Below, one piece after another: positions 54,343 to 62,331 of a stretch of 64,000 bases of DNA. The DNA is taken from NCBI RefSeq assembly GCF_030944405.1, contig NZ_CP132339.1:372001-436000 (forward strand), written 5' to 3'. The notes beneath the pieces are model-generated. The model saw only the letters and a list, made by a program, of their open reading frames with translations. It ran no database searches and was not told the origin of the DNA. Both the position numbers and the translations under genes were made by a program. The DNA comes from Janthinobacterium sp. J1-1 (GTDB taxonomy: Bacteria > Pseudomonadota > Gammaproteobacteria > Burkholderiales > Burkholderiaceae_D). The first letter of the stretch is position 1, and the number at the start of each line of letters is the position of its first letter.

Positions 54343-55245
54343 TTATATTCGGCGGATGATTTTTTCGCCGAACAGGCCTTCCGGGCGCACCAGCAGGAAC
54401 AGCAGCGCCAGCACATACGGGAACCAGCCTTCGATGCCGCCGCCCACCATCGGGCCGATGTACACTTCCGCCAGCTTTTCGGACGCGCCGATAATCAGGC
54501 CGCCGACAATCGCGCCCGGCACCGAGGTAAAGCCGCCGAGGATCAGCACCGGCAGGGCTTTCAGGGCGATAAAGGTCAGCGCGAACTGCACCCCGTTGCG
54601 CGCGCCCCACAGCAGGCCCGCCACCATCGCCACCAGGCCAGCCACGCCCCATACCACGGCCCAGATGCGCTGCAGCGGAATGCCCACCGCCAGCGCGGCC
54701 TGGTGGTCGTCGGCCACCGCGCGCAGGGCGCGGCCCACCTTGGTCTTCGAGAACAGCAGGGCCAGGCAGATCACCAGCAGCGCGCAGATGCCGGCCGCCA
54801 CCACGTCGAACTGCGAGATGATGATGTTGAAGTGATCCATCAGGAACTGCATCGGCACGTCTTCGATCGGCAGGTCCAGTTTATGCACCTGCGAGCCCCA
54901 CATCAGCTGCGCCAGGCCCTCGATGAAAAACGCCAGGCCGATGGTGGCCATGAAGAGGGTAATCTCGGGCTGGTTGACCAGCGGGCGCAGCACCACCCGC
55001 TCGATCGCCATGCCCAACACGATCATGGTGACCATCGTCAGCGGGATGGCCAGCCACAGCGACAGGCCGAACTTGTCCATGATGCCGACGCAGGTGAGGG
55101 CGGCAAAGAACACCATGGCGCCCTGCGCAAAATTGAACACGCCCGAGGCCTTGTAGATCAGCACGAAACCGATCGCCACCAGCGCATACATCACGCCCGA
55201 CAGCAGGCCGCCGATCAGCACTTCAAAGAAAAAATTGATATTCAT
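54343..55245 (-). CDS. Liv-type ABC transporter permease (LivH family)
   Basis: 300 residues with about eight membrane segments. LivH marks: LIGGLLSGVMYALVAIGFVLIYKASGVFNFAQGAMV, RALRAVADDHQAALAVGIPLQRI and GGFTSVPGAIVGGLIIGASEKLAEVYIGP. It lies 35 bases after the LivG gene in transcription order. Confidence 0.92.
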   Translation of the reverse strand: MNINFFFEVLIGGLLSGVMYALVAIGFVLIYKASGVFNFAQGAMVFFAALTCVGIMDKFGLSLWLAIPLTMVTMIVLGMAIERVVLRPLVNQPEITLFMATIGLAFFIEGLAQLMWGSQVHKLDLPIEDVPMQFLMDHFNIIISQFDVVAAGICALLVICLALLFSKTKVGRALRAVADDHQAALAVGIPLQRIWAVVWGVAGLVAMVAGLLWGARNGVQFALTFIALKALPVLILGGFTSVPGAIVGGLIIGASEKLAEVYIGPMVGGGIEGWFPYVLALLFLLVRPEGLFGEKIIRRI

Positions 55246-55280
55246 GAGTTGTCCAATGGGTTGTGCGTAGCCCTGTCCGA

Positions 55281-56159
55281 TTACGGACAGGTCGTTTCGC
55301 CGGCAGGCAGCGTGCTGCCTGAATTCCCGGCTACACCACCGAGGTAAGCATTAATCACATCCTGGTTGCTGCGCACCTCATCCGGCGTGCCGTCGCCGAT
55401 CTTGCGGCCGTAGTCGAGCACCACCACGCGGTCCGAGATATCCATCACCACGCCCATGTCGTGCTCGATCAGCACGATGGTGGTGCCCAGCTGGTCGTTG
55501 ACGTCGAGGATAAAGCGGCACATGTCCTGTTTTTCCTCCACATTCATGCCGGCCATCGGTTCGTCCAGCAGCAAAATTTCCGGTTCGGCCACCAGCGCGC
55601 GGCCCAGTTCGACGCGCTTTTGCAGGCCATAGGGCAGGCGCCCGACCGGCGTCTTGCGGATGGCCTGGATTTCCAGGAAGTCGATGATTTCCTCGGCCTT
55701 CTTGCGGTGCTCGATCTCTTCGCGCCGTGCCGGTCCCCAGTACAGGGCCTGCAGCAGGAAGTTCGATTTCATCTTCAGGTTACGGCCGGTCATGATGTTG
55801 TCCAGCACCGTCATGCCCTTGAACAGCGCGATATTCTGGAAGGTGCGCGCGATGCCGGACTTGGCGGCCTCGTAGCAGTCCATGCCGCGCCGGTGTTCGC
55901 CGCGGTAGATGATCTCGCCCTGCTGCGGACGGTACACGCCGTTGATCACATTGAGCATCGAGCTCTTGCCGGCGCCGTTCGGGCCGATGATGGCGCGGAT
56001 CTCGTGCTGTTTCACGTCGAACGAGATATCGGTCAGCGCCTTCACGCCGCCGAACGACAGGGAGATATTTTTCAGGTCCAGGATCACGGGGCCGGTCTTG
56101 CGCTCGGTGCCGAAGTGGACGTCGGGTTCATTCATTAGCATCGTGCCGTGCTCCATCAT
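55281..56159 (-). CDS. Liv-type ABC transporter ATPase (LivG family)
   Basis: 292 residues. Walker A GPNGAGKSS, FQNIALFKGMTVLDNIMTGR, signature PYGLQKRVELGRAL (modified), Walker B ILLLDEPMAGMN, and IEHDMGVVMDISDRVVVLDYG. It overlaps the ligase gene upstream by 4 bases (ATGA), so it is co-translated with it. The Liv set is complete with the two permeases, the binding protein and the LivF gene. Confidence 0.92.
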   Translation of the reverse strand: MMEHGTMLMNEPDVHFGTERKTGPVILDLKNISLSFGGVKALTDISFDVKQHEIRAIIGPNGAGKSSMLNVINGVYRPQQGEIIYRGEHRRGMDCYEAAKSGIARTFQNIALFKGMTVLDNIMTGRNLKMKSNFLLQALYWGPARREEIEHRKKAEEIIDFLEIQAIRKTPVGRLPYGLQKRVELGRALVAEPEILLLDEPMAGMNVEEKQDMCRFILDVNDQLGTTIVLIEHDMGVVMDISDRVVVLDYGRKIGDGTPDEVRSNQDVINAYLGGVAGNSGSTLPAGETTCP

Positions 56160-58105
56160 GCTGCCAAGCCCAGGGCCGGCCAGGTTTTGCTGCTCCAGAT
56201 CTGCAGGTCGGCGCTGGTGGAACCAGTGCGGCCGTCCTCGAATTTGACCTGGGTCTCGATGAACTGCGAGGTCTTGCCCTCGTACAGGGCGGATATCAGC
56301 ACCGCGTATTTCTCGGCGATGAATTTGCGGCGCACCTTGCGCGTGCGGGTCAGCTCGTCGTCATCGGGGTCCAGCTCCTTGTGCAGCACCAGGAAGCGGT
56401 GCACCTGGGTGCGGTCCATCAGCGGGTCGGCCGCCAGTTCCGCATTGACCTGCTCGATGCAGTCGCGGATCAGGCCATAGGTTTCCTCGCGCGCGGCCAG
56501 GTCGGTATAGCCGGCATACGCTATGCCGCGCCGTTCGGACCAGTTGCCGACCGCTTCAATATCGATATTGATAAAGGCGCAGACCTGGTCGCGGCCATGG
56601 CCGAAGGCCACCACTTCCTTGATGAAGGGGAAGAACTTGAGCTTGTTTTCGATATAGTTGGGCGCGAAGATGGCGCCGCAGTTCATCTTGCCGACATCGG
56701 CCGCGCGGTCGATGATTTTCAGATGGCCTTCGCTGTCGAACACGCCGGCGTCGCCCGTATGAAAGTAGCCATCGGCGTCGATCACTTCGGCGGTGGCCTC
56801 GGGGCGGTGGTAATAGCCGCTCATGGTGGCCGGCGACCTGACCAGCACTTCGCCATTGGCCGCCAGTTTCACCTCCACGCCGGGCGCCGGCAGGCCGACG
56901 CTGTCGAACTTGATATTGCCGTCCGGTTGCAGGCATACGTAGGCACAGGTTTCGGTCGAGCCGTACAGCTGCTTGAGGTTGACGCCGATCGAGCGGTAGA
57001 AGCGGAACAGGTCTGGGCCGATGGCGGCGCCGGCGGTGTACGCCACGCGCACGCGCGACAGTCCCAGCACGTTTTTCAATGGGCCATAGACCAGCACATT
57101 GCCCAATTGGTAGCTGAGGCGGTCCATCAGCGCGACCGGCTTGCCGTCCAAAATCTGCGCGCCGCAGCGCCTGGCGACGTCCATGAAGTGGCTGAACACG
57201 CGGCGCTTGATGCTGCTGGCGTCCTCCATCCGTATCATCACGCTGGTGAGCATGTTTTCAAACACGCGGGGCGGCGCAAAATAGCAGGTGGGGCCGATTT
57301 CGCGCATGTCGATCATCACCGTATCGCCGGACTCGGGGCAGTTGACGGTAAACCCGGCCACCATCGCCTGCGCCAGCGAAAACAGGCAGTCGCCGACCCA
57401 GGCCATCGGCAGGTAGGACAGGATATCTTCGTCGTCGGTCAGCTGGTCGAAGGCGACGCAGCCTTCGCCAGCCGATAGCAGCGCGGCGTGGCTCTGGCAC
57501 ACGCCCTTCGGTTTGCCGGTGGTGCCCGAGGTGTACAAAATCACGGCCGAATCGGTGCCGCGGCCCGCTTCCACCGCCGCTTCGAAAAAGCCCGGATGGG
57601 CGCGGTCGTACTCGCGGCCCAGCGCCTGCAGGCCGGCAAACGAAATGAGTTCAGGCTGGTGGTAATGGCGCATGCCGCGTTCATCGTCATAGGCGATATG
57701 GGCCACGTGCGGATACAGGTTTTTCAGTTCGAGCAGCTTGTCGACCTGTTCCTGGTCTTCGACGATGGCATACTGGATATGCGCGTCCTGCAGCACATAG
57801 GCCATGTCGGCCGCCGGTGCATCCTGGTACAACGGCACCGGCACGCCGCCCAGGCTTTGCGCGGCCAGCATGGCCCAGTACAGGCGCGGGCGGTTGTCGC
57901 CGATAATGGCCAGGTTCATGCCGCGCTGGAAGCCGATCGCGGCCAGGCCGCAGGCGAGGGCGCGGACCTCGGCATTGACGTCCTGCCAGGTCCAGGTTTG
58001 CCAGATGCCCAGGTATTTTTCGCGAAAGGCGGGTTTGTCGGGACGGACGGCGCCATGCTGCACCAGGCGCCGGGGAAAAGTCGGCATTGCTGTGTTGTTT
58101 TGCAC
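56156..58105 (-). CDS. Long-chain acyl-CoA synthetase-like AMP-dependent ligase
   Basis: 649 residues, adenylate-forming superfamily of the FAA1/FadD-related type. P-loop YTSGTTGKPKG, LSYLPMAWVGDCLFSL, LKQLYGSTETCAYVCL and GYFHTGDAGVFDSEGHLKIIDRAADV are typical. It is the first gene of the ligase-Liv-PaaK operon. Together with the PaaK-type enzyme it suggests that imported carboxylic acids are trapped as CoA thioesters. Substrate is unknown; aromatic, aryl-alkanoic or medium-chain acids are plausible. Confidence 0.9.
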   Translation of the reverse strand: MQNNTAMPTFPRRLVQHGAVRPDKPAFREKYLGIWQTWTWQDVNAEVRALACGLAAIGFQRGMNLAIIGDNRPRLYWAMLAAQSLGGVPVPLYQDAPAADMAYVLQDAHIQYAIVEDQEQVDKLLELKNLYPHVAHIAYDDERGMRHYHQPELISFAGLQALGREYDRAHPGFFEAAVEAGRGTDSAVILYTSGTTGKPKGVCQSHAALLSAGEGCVAFDQLTDDEDILSYLPMAWVGDCLFSLAQAMVAGFTVNCPESGDTVMIDMREIGPTCYFAPPRVFENMLTSVMIRMEDASSIKRRVFSHFMDVARRCGAQILDGKPVALMDRLSYQLGNVLVYGPLKNVLGLSRVRVAYTAGAAIGPDLFRFYRSIGVNLKQLYGSTETCAYVCLQPDGNIKFDSVGLPAPGVEVKLAANGEVLVRSPATMSGYYHRPEATAEVIDADGYFHTGDAGVFDSEGHLKIIDRAADVGKMNCGAIFAPNYIENKLKFFPFIKEVVAFGHGRDQVCAFINIDIEAVGNWSERRGIAYAGYTDLAAREETYGLIRDCIEQVNAELAADPLMDRTQVHRFLVLHKELDPDDDELTRTRKVRRKFIAEKYAVLISALYEGKTSQFIETQVKFEDGRTGSTSADLQIWSSKTWPALGLAA

Positions 58106-58260
58106 CAGTGTCTCCTGTTGCGTGTCTCAGGCGCCACCTCGTTGTGTGGCACTCTGTGTTTTTATGTGTAAGGCGTTTGTGCAATGATAGTAGCTTGCGT
58201 AGGAATGACGAGTTGTCTTTTCGGGGACATTTGCCCACTTTTCGATGGTGCATCGCACAA

Positions 58261-58959
58261 ATGAAATCAGCCGATATCAGTCTCAAGGACGCCGTGCGCG
58301 CAGCCAACTGGGCGCAGTTGCTTGACGCCGATCAACTGGCGCGCGTGGAAGCCGATACCGTGGAAACGTTCGTGCCGAAAGGCGGCTTTGTCTGCCGCAA
58401 AGGCGAGCCGGCCGAGTACTGGATCGGTGTTATCAGCGGCATGGTCAAGATGAATAATTTTTCCGCTTCCGGCAAGGCCATGACCTTTATCGGCGTGCCG
58501 CCCGGCAGCTGGTTTGGCGAAGGCTCGCTGCTGAAAAACGAGATCCGCAAATACGACACGATGGCCCTGCGCGACACGCGCGTGGCGCGCCTGCCGGCAT
58601 CCACTTTTCACTGGCTGCTCGACACCAGTCTGCCGTTTACGCGCTTTTTGCTGATGCAGCTGAACGAGCGTTTGGGCCAGTTTATCGGCATGGTGGAAAA
58701 CGACCGCCTGCTGGACCTGAACACGCGCGTGGCGCGCTGCCTGGCGTCGATGTTCAACTCGCATCTGTACCCGGGGGTGGACACCCTGGTGCAGCTGTCG
58801 CAGGAAGAGATCGGGCTGCTGTCGGGTTCTTCGCGCCAGCGCGCCAACCAGGCCTTGCAGGTGCTGGAAAAACAGGGTTTATTGCGCCTCGATTACGGCG
58901 GCATCCGCGTGCTCGATCTGGACGGCTTGCGCCGCTACGAGGCCGACGATGCCACCTGA
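58261..58959 (+). CDS. Crp/Fnr-family transcription regulator
   Basis: 232 residues from ATG 58261. The frame is open 58 codons above, without homology. The cyclic-nucleotide-binding-like domain (about 30-145: GGFVCRKGEPAEYWIGVISGMVKM, PPGSWFGEGSLL) is followed by a winged helix (about 155-225: LVQLSQEEIGLLSGSSRQRANQALQVLEKQGLLRLDYGGIRVLD). No Fnr-type N-terminal Cys cluster is seen. It is divergent from the acyl-CoA ligase operon and overlaps the DUF4132 gene by 11 bases; either may be its target. Confidence 0.9.
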   Translation: MKSADISLKDAVRAANWAQLLDADQLARVEADTVETFVPKGGFVCRKGEPAEYWIGVISGMVKMNNFSASGKAMTFIGVPPGSWFGEGSLLKNEIRKYDTMALRDTRVARLPASTFHWLLDTSLPFTRFLLMQLNERLGQFIGMVENDRLLDLNTRVARCLASMFNSHLYPGVDTLVQLSQEEIGLLSGSSRQRANQALQVLEKQGLLRLDYGGIRVLDLDGLRRYEADDAT

Positions 58960-61021
58960 TTTTGCGCGCGCCGACGCCCTGCGCGCCCGCCTCGATGGCG
59001 CCCCGGTCGACCATGCGCGTTTTACGGGGCCGCCGGTCGATGTCAAAGACTGGACACCCGAGGAGCTGGGCGTGGTCTGGGGCGCGCTGCACCGTGCGGC
59101 GCGCTTTGGCCATGACGATATCGCACGGCGCGCGCTCGCTTCCACCCTGCTGGAGCAGGTGACGCAAGCCTGCCTGGCGCCGCTGCTGGCCGGTGAGGCA
59201 TTTCTTGACGCGCTGGACGCGGCCGGCGAGTACAACGGGGAATGGGAATATGTGGTCGCTTGCCTGGCCTGCCTGCAGGGCGAGGTACCGGCTGGCACGG
59301 CGGCGCAGGCGCGGCGCATTCTGGGGGAAACCTCGGGCTGGGCCGAGCGGCATTACCAGGCGTATCTGCTGGCGCGCCTGGCCGGCGGGGATGCGCCTGC
59401 GCTGTTCATGCAGCAGATGCAGGAGCGCCACGCGCGCTATCCGATGCCGCTGACCTTGCAGGAGCTGGAACTGCTGGCGCAACTGAAACACGATTCGCTG
59501 CTGGCGCTGGCCGGTTCGCGCCACAGCAGCTTCTGGAACCGCGACAGCATAGGCGAGCCCGATCCTGCCGAAGTGCTGGCCGGCGACGCGGCCTATATCG
59601 CATTTGCCCGCGCCATCCTGGAGCAGGCGGCCGGCCATATCGCCGCCATCCATGACGGCCGCGTGCCGTATGCGGCAGATGCCGCCTTTGCCACCCATGA
59701 TTCGCCGGTGCTGGCGCGCGCCGCGCGGCTGGCCGCCTACCGCGACGAGGACTGGTTCAGGCCTGTCATCGTCACCTTGCTGCCGCTCGTGTGCATCGCG
59801 CCCGGCACGGCCAAAAGCGCGCCTTCGCAATCGCTGGCGATGGCCTTGGGCCACGCGGTGGAAACGGTACCGACGCCGGAAAGCCTGCAGGCCCTGCGCA
59901 CGGCGCTGGCGCAGGTGCGCCATGCGGGCATCCGCAAGAAGCTGGAGCGCAATCTGAAGCCGGCCGAACGGGCGCTGGCCGAGCGTGCCGATATCGCCTG
60001 GCGCCTGGGCCTGCCGGGGCAGCCGGGCAAGCGCCGCCAGGCGATGCTGGCGCGCGCGCTGGAAGCGGGGCTGGCGTCCGAGGTGCGCTGGAAAACAGCC
60101 ACCTGGCGCGCCTTGCAGATGGACGCCGATGGCGAGATCGTGGCGCGCGCGCTGGTCTGGCGCACCGACAAGGGCAAGGCCTTCATGCTGGATGGCGAGG
60201 GTGTCATCGATGCACAGGGCGGCGAGGTAGCCTTGCCCGATGACAGTGAGGTCACGCTATGGCATCCGCTGCATGGCAGCGAAGCCGAGCGCGCCGCCTG
60301 GCAGGCGCAAATATCGAAGCGTCGCCTGCGCCAGCCCGTGCGCCAAGCCTACCGCGAAATCTATCTGCCGCCACAAGATGGCAGCGTGCCATTCGCCGAC
60401 CATGCCCTGTCTGTGCGTCCCTTGCTGGGGCTGGCGCGCCGGGAGGGCTGGCGGCTCGATACCGATGAAGGGCTGTCGCGCCAGTTCGGCGCCTGGCGCG
60501 TATCGCTGCGCCTCGAAGGTCGCGTGTATCCGGGCGCGGAGGGTGCCTGCACCTCGGACGGGCTGGCGGTGGACCAGCGCGTGGGCAGCCATTGGCAGGC
60601 AATTGAAGCGAATCAGATGGCGCCGGTAGCCTACTCGGAAGCCTGCCGCGCGATTGACCTGCTGGTCAGCGCCAGCGCGTTTGCATTGGCGGACGATGAT
60701 CAAGACGAGCAGCGCGGGCAGCGGCTGGCGTACCTGGCTACGCTGGAAACAGGGCCGATGGTCGGCATGCGGCGCGCCGTGCTGGAGCAGGTGTTTGCAA
60801 AACAGCTCGCCGATGGCCGCATGGCGATCGCGACGCGTCATTTGATGGTGGGCCGCCATGCGATCCACCTGGCCACCGCCAGGGTCACGCTGGACGGCGT
60901 CGAAATGGTCATCGACGTCGCTGCCAAGGGCGGCAAGCTGGGCGCCATGCCCTGGCTGCCGCACGACGAGGCGCTGCTGGAAAAAATCGCGGGCCTTGCC
61001 GGCCAGCTGCTCAAGCGTTGA
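58949..61021 (+). CDS. DUF4132 domain protein
   Basis: 690 residues. The C-terminal part is of the DUF4132 type found in MolR/WGR proteins: SKRRLRQPVRQAYREIYLPP (about 450-470), FGAWRVSLRLEGRVYPG, and a final HEAT-less domain with MRRAVLEQVFA, RHLMVGRHAIHLATARVTL and PWLPHDEALLEKIAGLAGQLL. There is no WGR domain, and the N-terminal half is an Ala-rich helical repeat-like region. Function is unknown. It overlaps the Crp gene by 11 bases and the glycosyltransferase start by TTGA, so the three form one translation-coupled unit. Confidence 0.75.
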   Translation: MPPDFARADALRARLDGAPVDHARFTGPPVDVKDWTPEELGVVWGALHRAARFGHDDIARRALASTLLEQVTQACLAPLLAGEAFLDALDAAGEYNGEWEYVVACLACLQGEVPAGTAAQARRILGETSGWAERHYQAYLLARLAGGDAPALFMQQMQERHARYPMPLTLQELELLAQLKHDSLLALAGSRHSSFWNRDSIGEPDPAEVLAGDAAYIAFARAILEQAAGHIAAIHDGRVPYAADAAFATHDSPVLARAARLAAYRDEDWFRPVIVTLLPLVCIAPGTAKSAPSQSLAMALGHAVETVPTPESLQALRTALAQVRHAGIRKKLERNLKPAERALAERADIAWRLGLPGQPGKRRQAMLARALEAGLASEVRWKTATWRALQMDADGEIVARALVWRTDKGKAFMLDGEGVIDAQGGEVALPDDSEVTLWHPLHGSEAERAAWQAQISKRRLRQPVRQAYREIYLPPQDGSVPFADHALSVRPLLGLARREGWRLDTDEGLSRQFGAWRVSLRLEGRVYPGAEGACTSDGLAVDQRVGSHWQAIEANQMAPVAYSEACRAIDLLVSASAFALADDDQDEQRGQRLAYLATLETGPMVGMRRAVLEQVFAKQLADGRMAIATRHLMVGRHAIHLATARVTLDGVEMVIDVAAKGGKLGAMPWLPHDEALLEKIAGLAGQLLKR

Positions 61022-62268
61022 AGACGATCCGCATTTTGATCCTGGCCGTCGGCAGCGCCGGCGATGTCTATCCATTCATCGTCATCGGCCAGGCGCTGCG
61101 CGCGCGCGGCCACGACGTGACCCTGGTGGCCACGGCGAACTTCCAGGCGCGCGTGGAAGCGGCAGGCCTGCGTTTTGTGTCGGGCCTGAGCCAGCAGGAG
61201 CTGGACGCCAGCGTGAACGATGCCGACCTGTGGCATCCGGTGAAGGGCTTTGCCACCATCTGGAAGCATATGGCGCGCCATTTGCCCACCGCCTATGCGC
61301 AGCAGCTGGCGCTGGTAAAAGAGGCGCCAACCCTGATCGTCGCCAGCACCCTGGGGCTGACGGGACGGCTGCTGCAGGAAGCGCAGGGCGTGCCTTTGGT
61401 AACGGTGCACCTGGCGCCATCGTGCTTTCTGACGGCGCATGACACCTCCGTGCGGCGCGGCCTGCACTGGCCACGCTCTTGGCCACGCTGGGCCGTGCGG
61501 CTGGCGCTGGCGCTGGTGGAACGGCTGATGCTCGATCCTGTCGTGCGGCCCGACATCAACCGCCTGCGCGCCACCCTGAATCTTGCGCCCGTGCGGCGCG
61601 TGATGAGCCGCTGGCTGCATTCGCCGCAGCAGGTGATCTGCGCCTTTCCCGCCTGGTTTGCCGCGCCACAGCCGGACTGGCCGCCCAATACCGTCTGTAC
61701 CGGCTTTCCGCGCATGCCGGCCAGCGAGGGCCAGTGTGAGCCTGCCCTGCAGCGCTTTATCGACGCGGGCAGCCCTCCCATCGTCGTTACGCCCGGTTCG
61801 GCCATGGCGCATGGCGGCCCTTTTATTTCCCGCGCGCTGGCCGCCGCGGCCAGCCTGGGCTTGCGGGTGGTGGTGGTCACGCCCTACCGCGAACAACTGC
61901 CGGCCGCCTTGCCCGCCAGCGTGCACCATGCGGCGTATGCGCCATTCGATCTGCTGGCGCCGCTGGCGGTGGCGTTCGTGCACCATGGCGGCATCGGCAC
62001 CAGCGCCACCGTGCTGGCGGCCGGCAAGCCGCAATTGATCGTGCCGTTCGCCTTCGACCAGCCCGACAATGCCGCGCGGCTGCGGCGCCTGGGCGTGGCC
62101 GCCACGGTGCTGCCCGATGCGCCGCCGCGCGCCTGGACCCGCGCCCTGGCGGGCCTGCTGGAGGATCCCGCCGTCGCTGCCGCCTGCGCCAGGGTGGCGG
62201 CGGCCATGGCCGCCGAAACACCGGCGGCCGGACAGATCGCCGACCTGATCGCGCAGCAAGCGGTGTGA
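61018..62268 (+). CDS. UGT/GT28-like glycosyltransferase
   Basis: 416 residues starting at TTG 61018, which overlaps the DUF4132 stop (TTGA). The N-terminal domain shows ILILAVGSAGDVYPFIVIGQAL (acceptor side). The C-terminal domain has VVTPGSAMAHGG, AYAPFDLLAPLAVAFVHHGGIGTSATVLAAGKPQLIVPFAFDQPDNAARLRRLG, the donor-binding signature of the GT1/GT28 family that glycosylates lipids or natural products (rhamnosyltransferase RhlB-like). The acceptor is unknown. Confidence 0.88.
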   Translation: MKTIRILILAVGSAGDVYPFIVIGQALRARGHDVTLVATANFQARVEAAGLRFVSGLSQQELDASVNDADLWHPVKGFATIWKHMARHLPTAYAQQLALVKEAPTLIVASTLGLTGRLLQEAQGVPLVTVHLAPSCFLTAHDTSVRRGLHWPRSWPRWAVRLALALVERLMLDPVVRPDINRLRATLNLAPVRRVMSRWLHSPQQVICAFPAWFAAPQPDWPPNTVCTGFPRMPASEGQCEPALQRFIDAGSPPIVVTPGSAMAHGGPFISRALAAAASLGLRVVVVTPYREQLPAALPASVHHAAYAPFDLLAPLAVAFVHHGGIGTSATVLAAGKPQLIVPFAFDQPDNAARLRRLGVAATVLPDAPPRAWTRALAGLLEDPAVAAACARVAAAMAAETPAAGQIADLIAQQAV

Positions 62269-62331
62269 GTACAGCATCGCCGGCAATCGGAGTATCATGA
62301 TCGCTTCCCAGCACCGCACCTTTTCGCCGCC

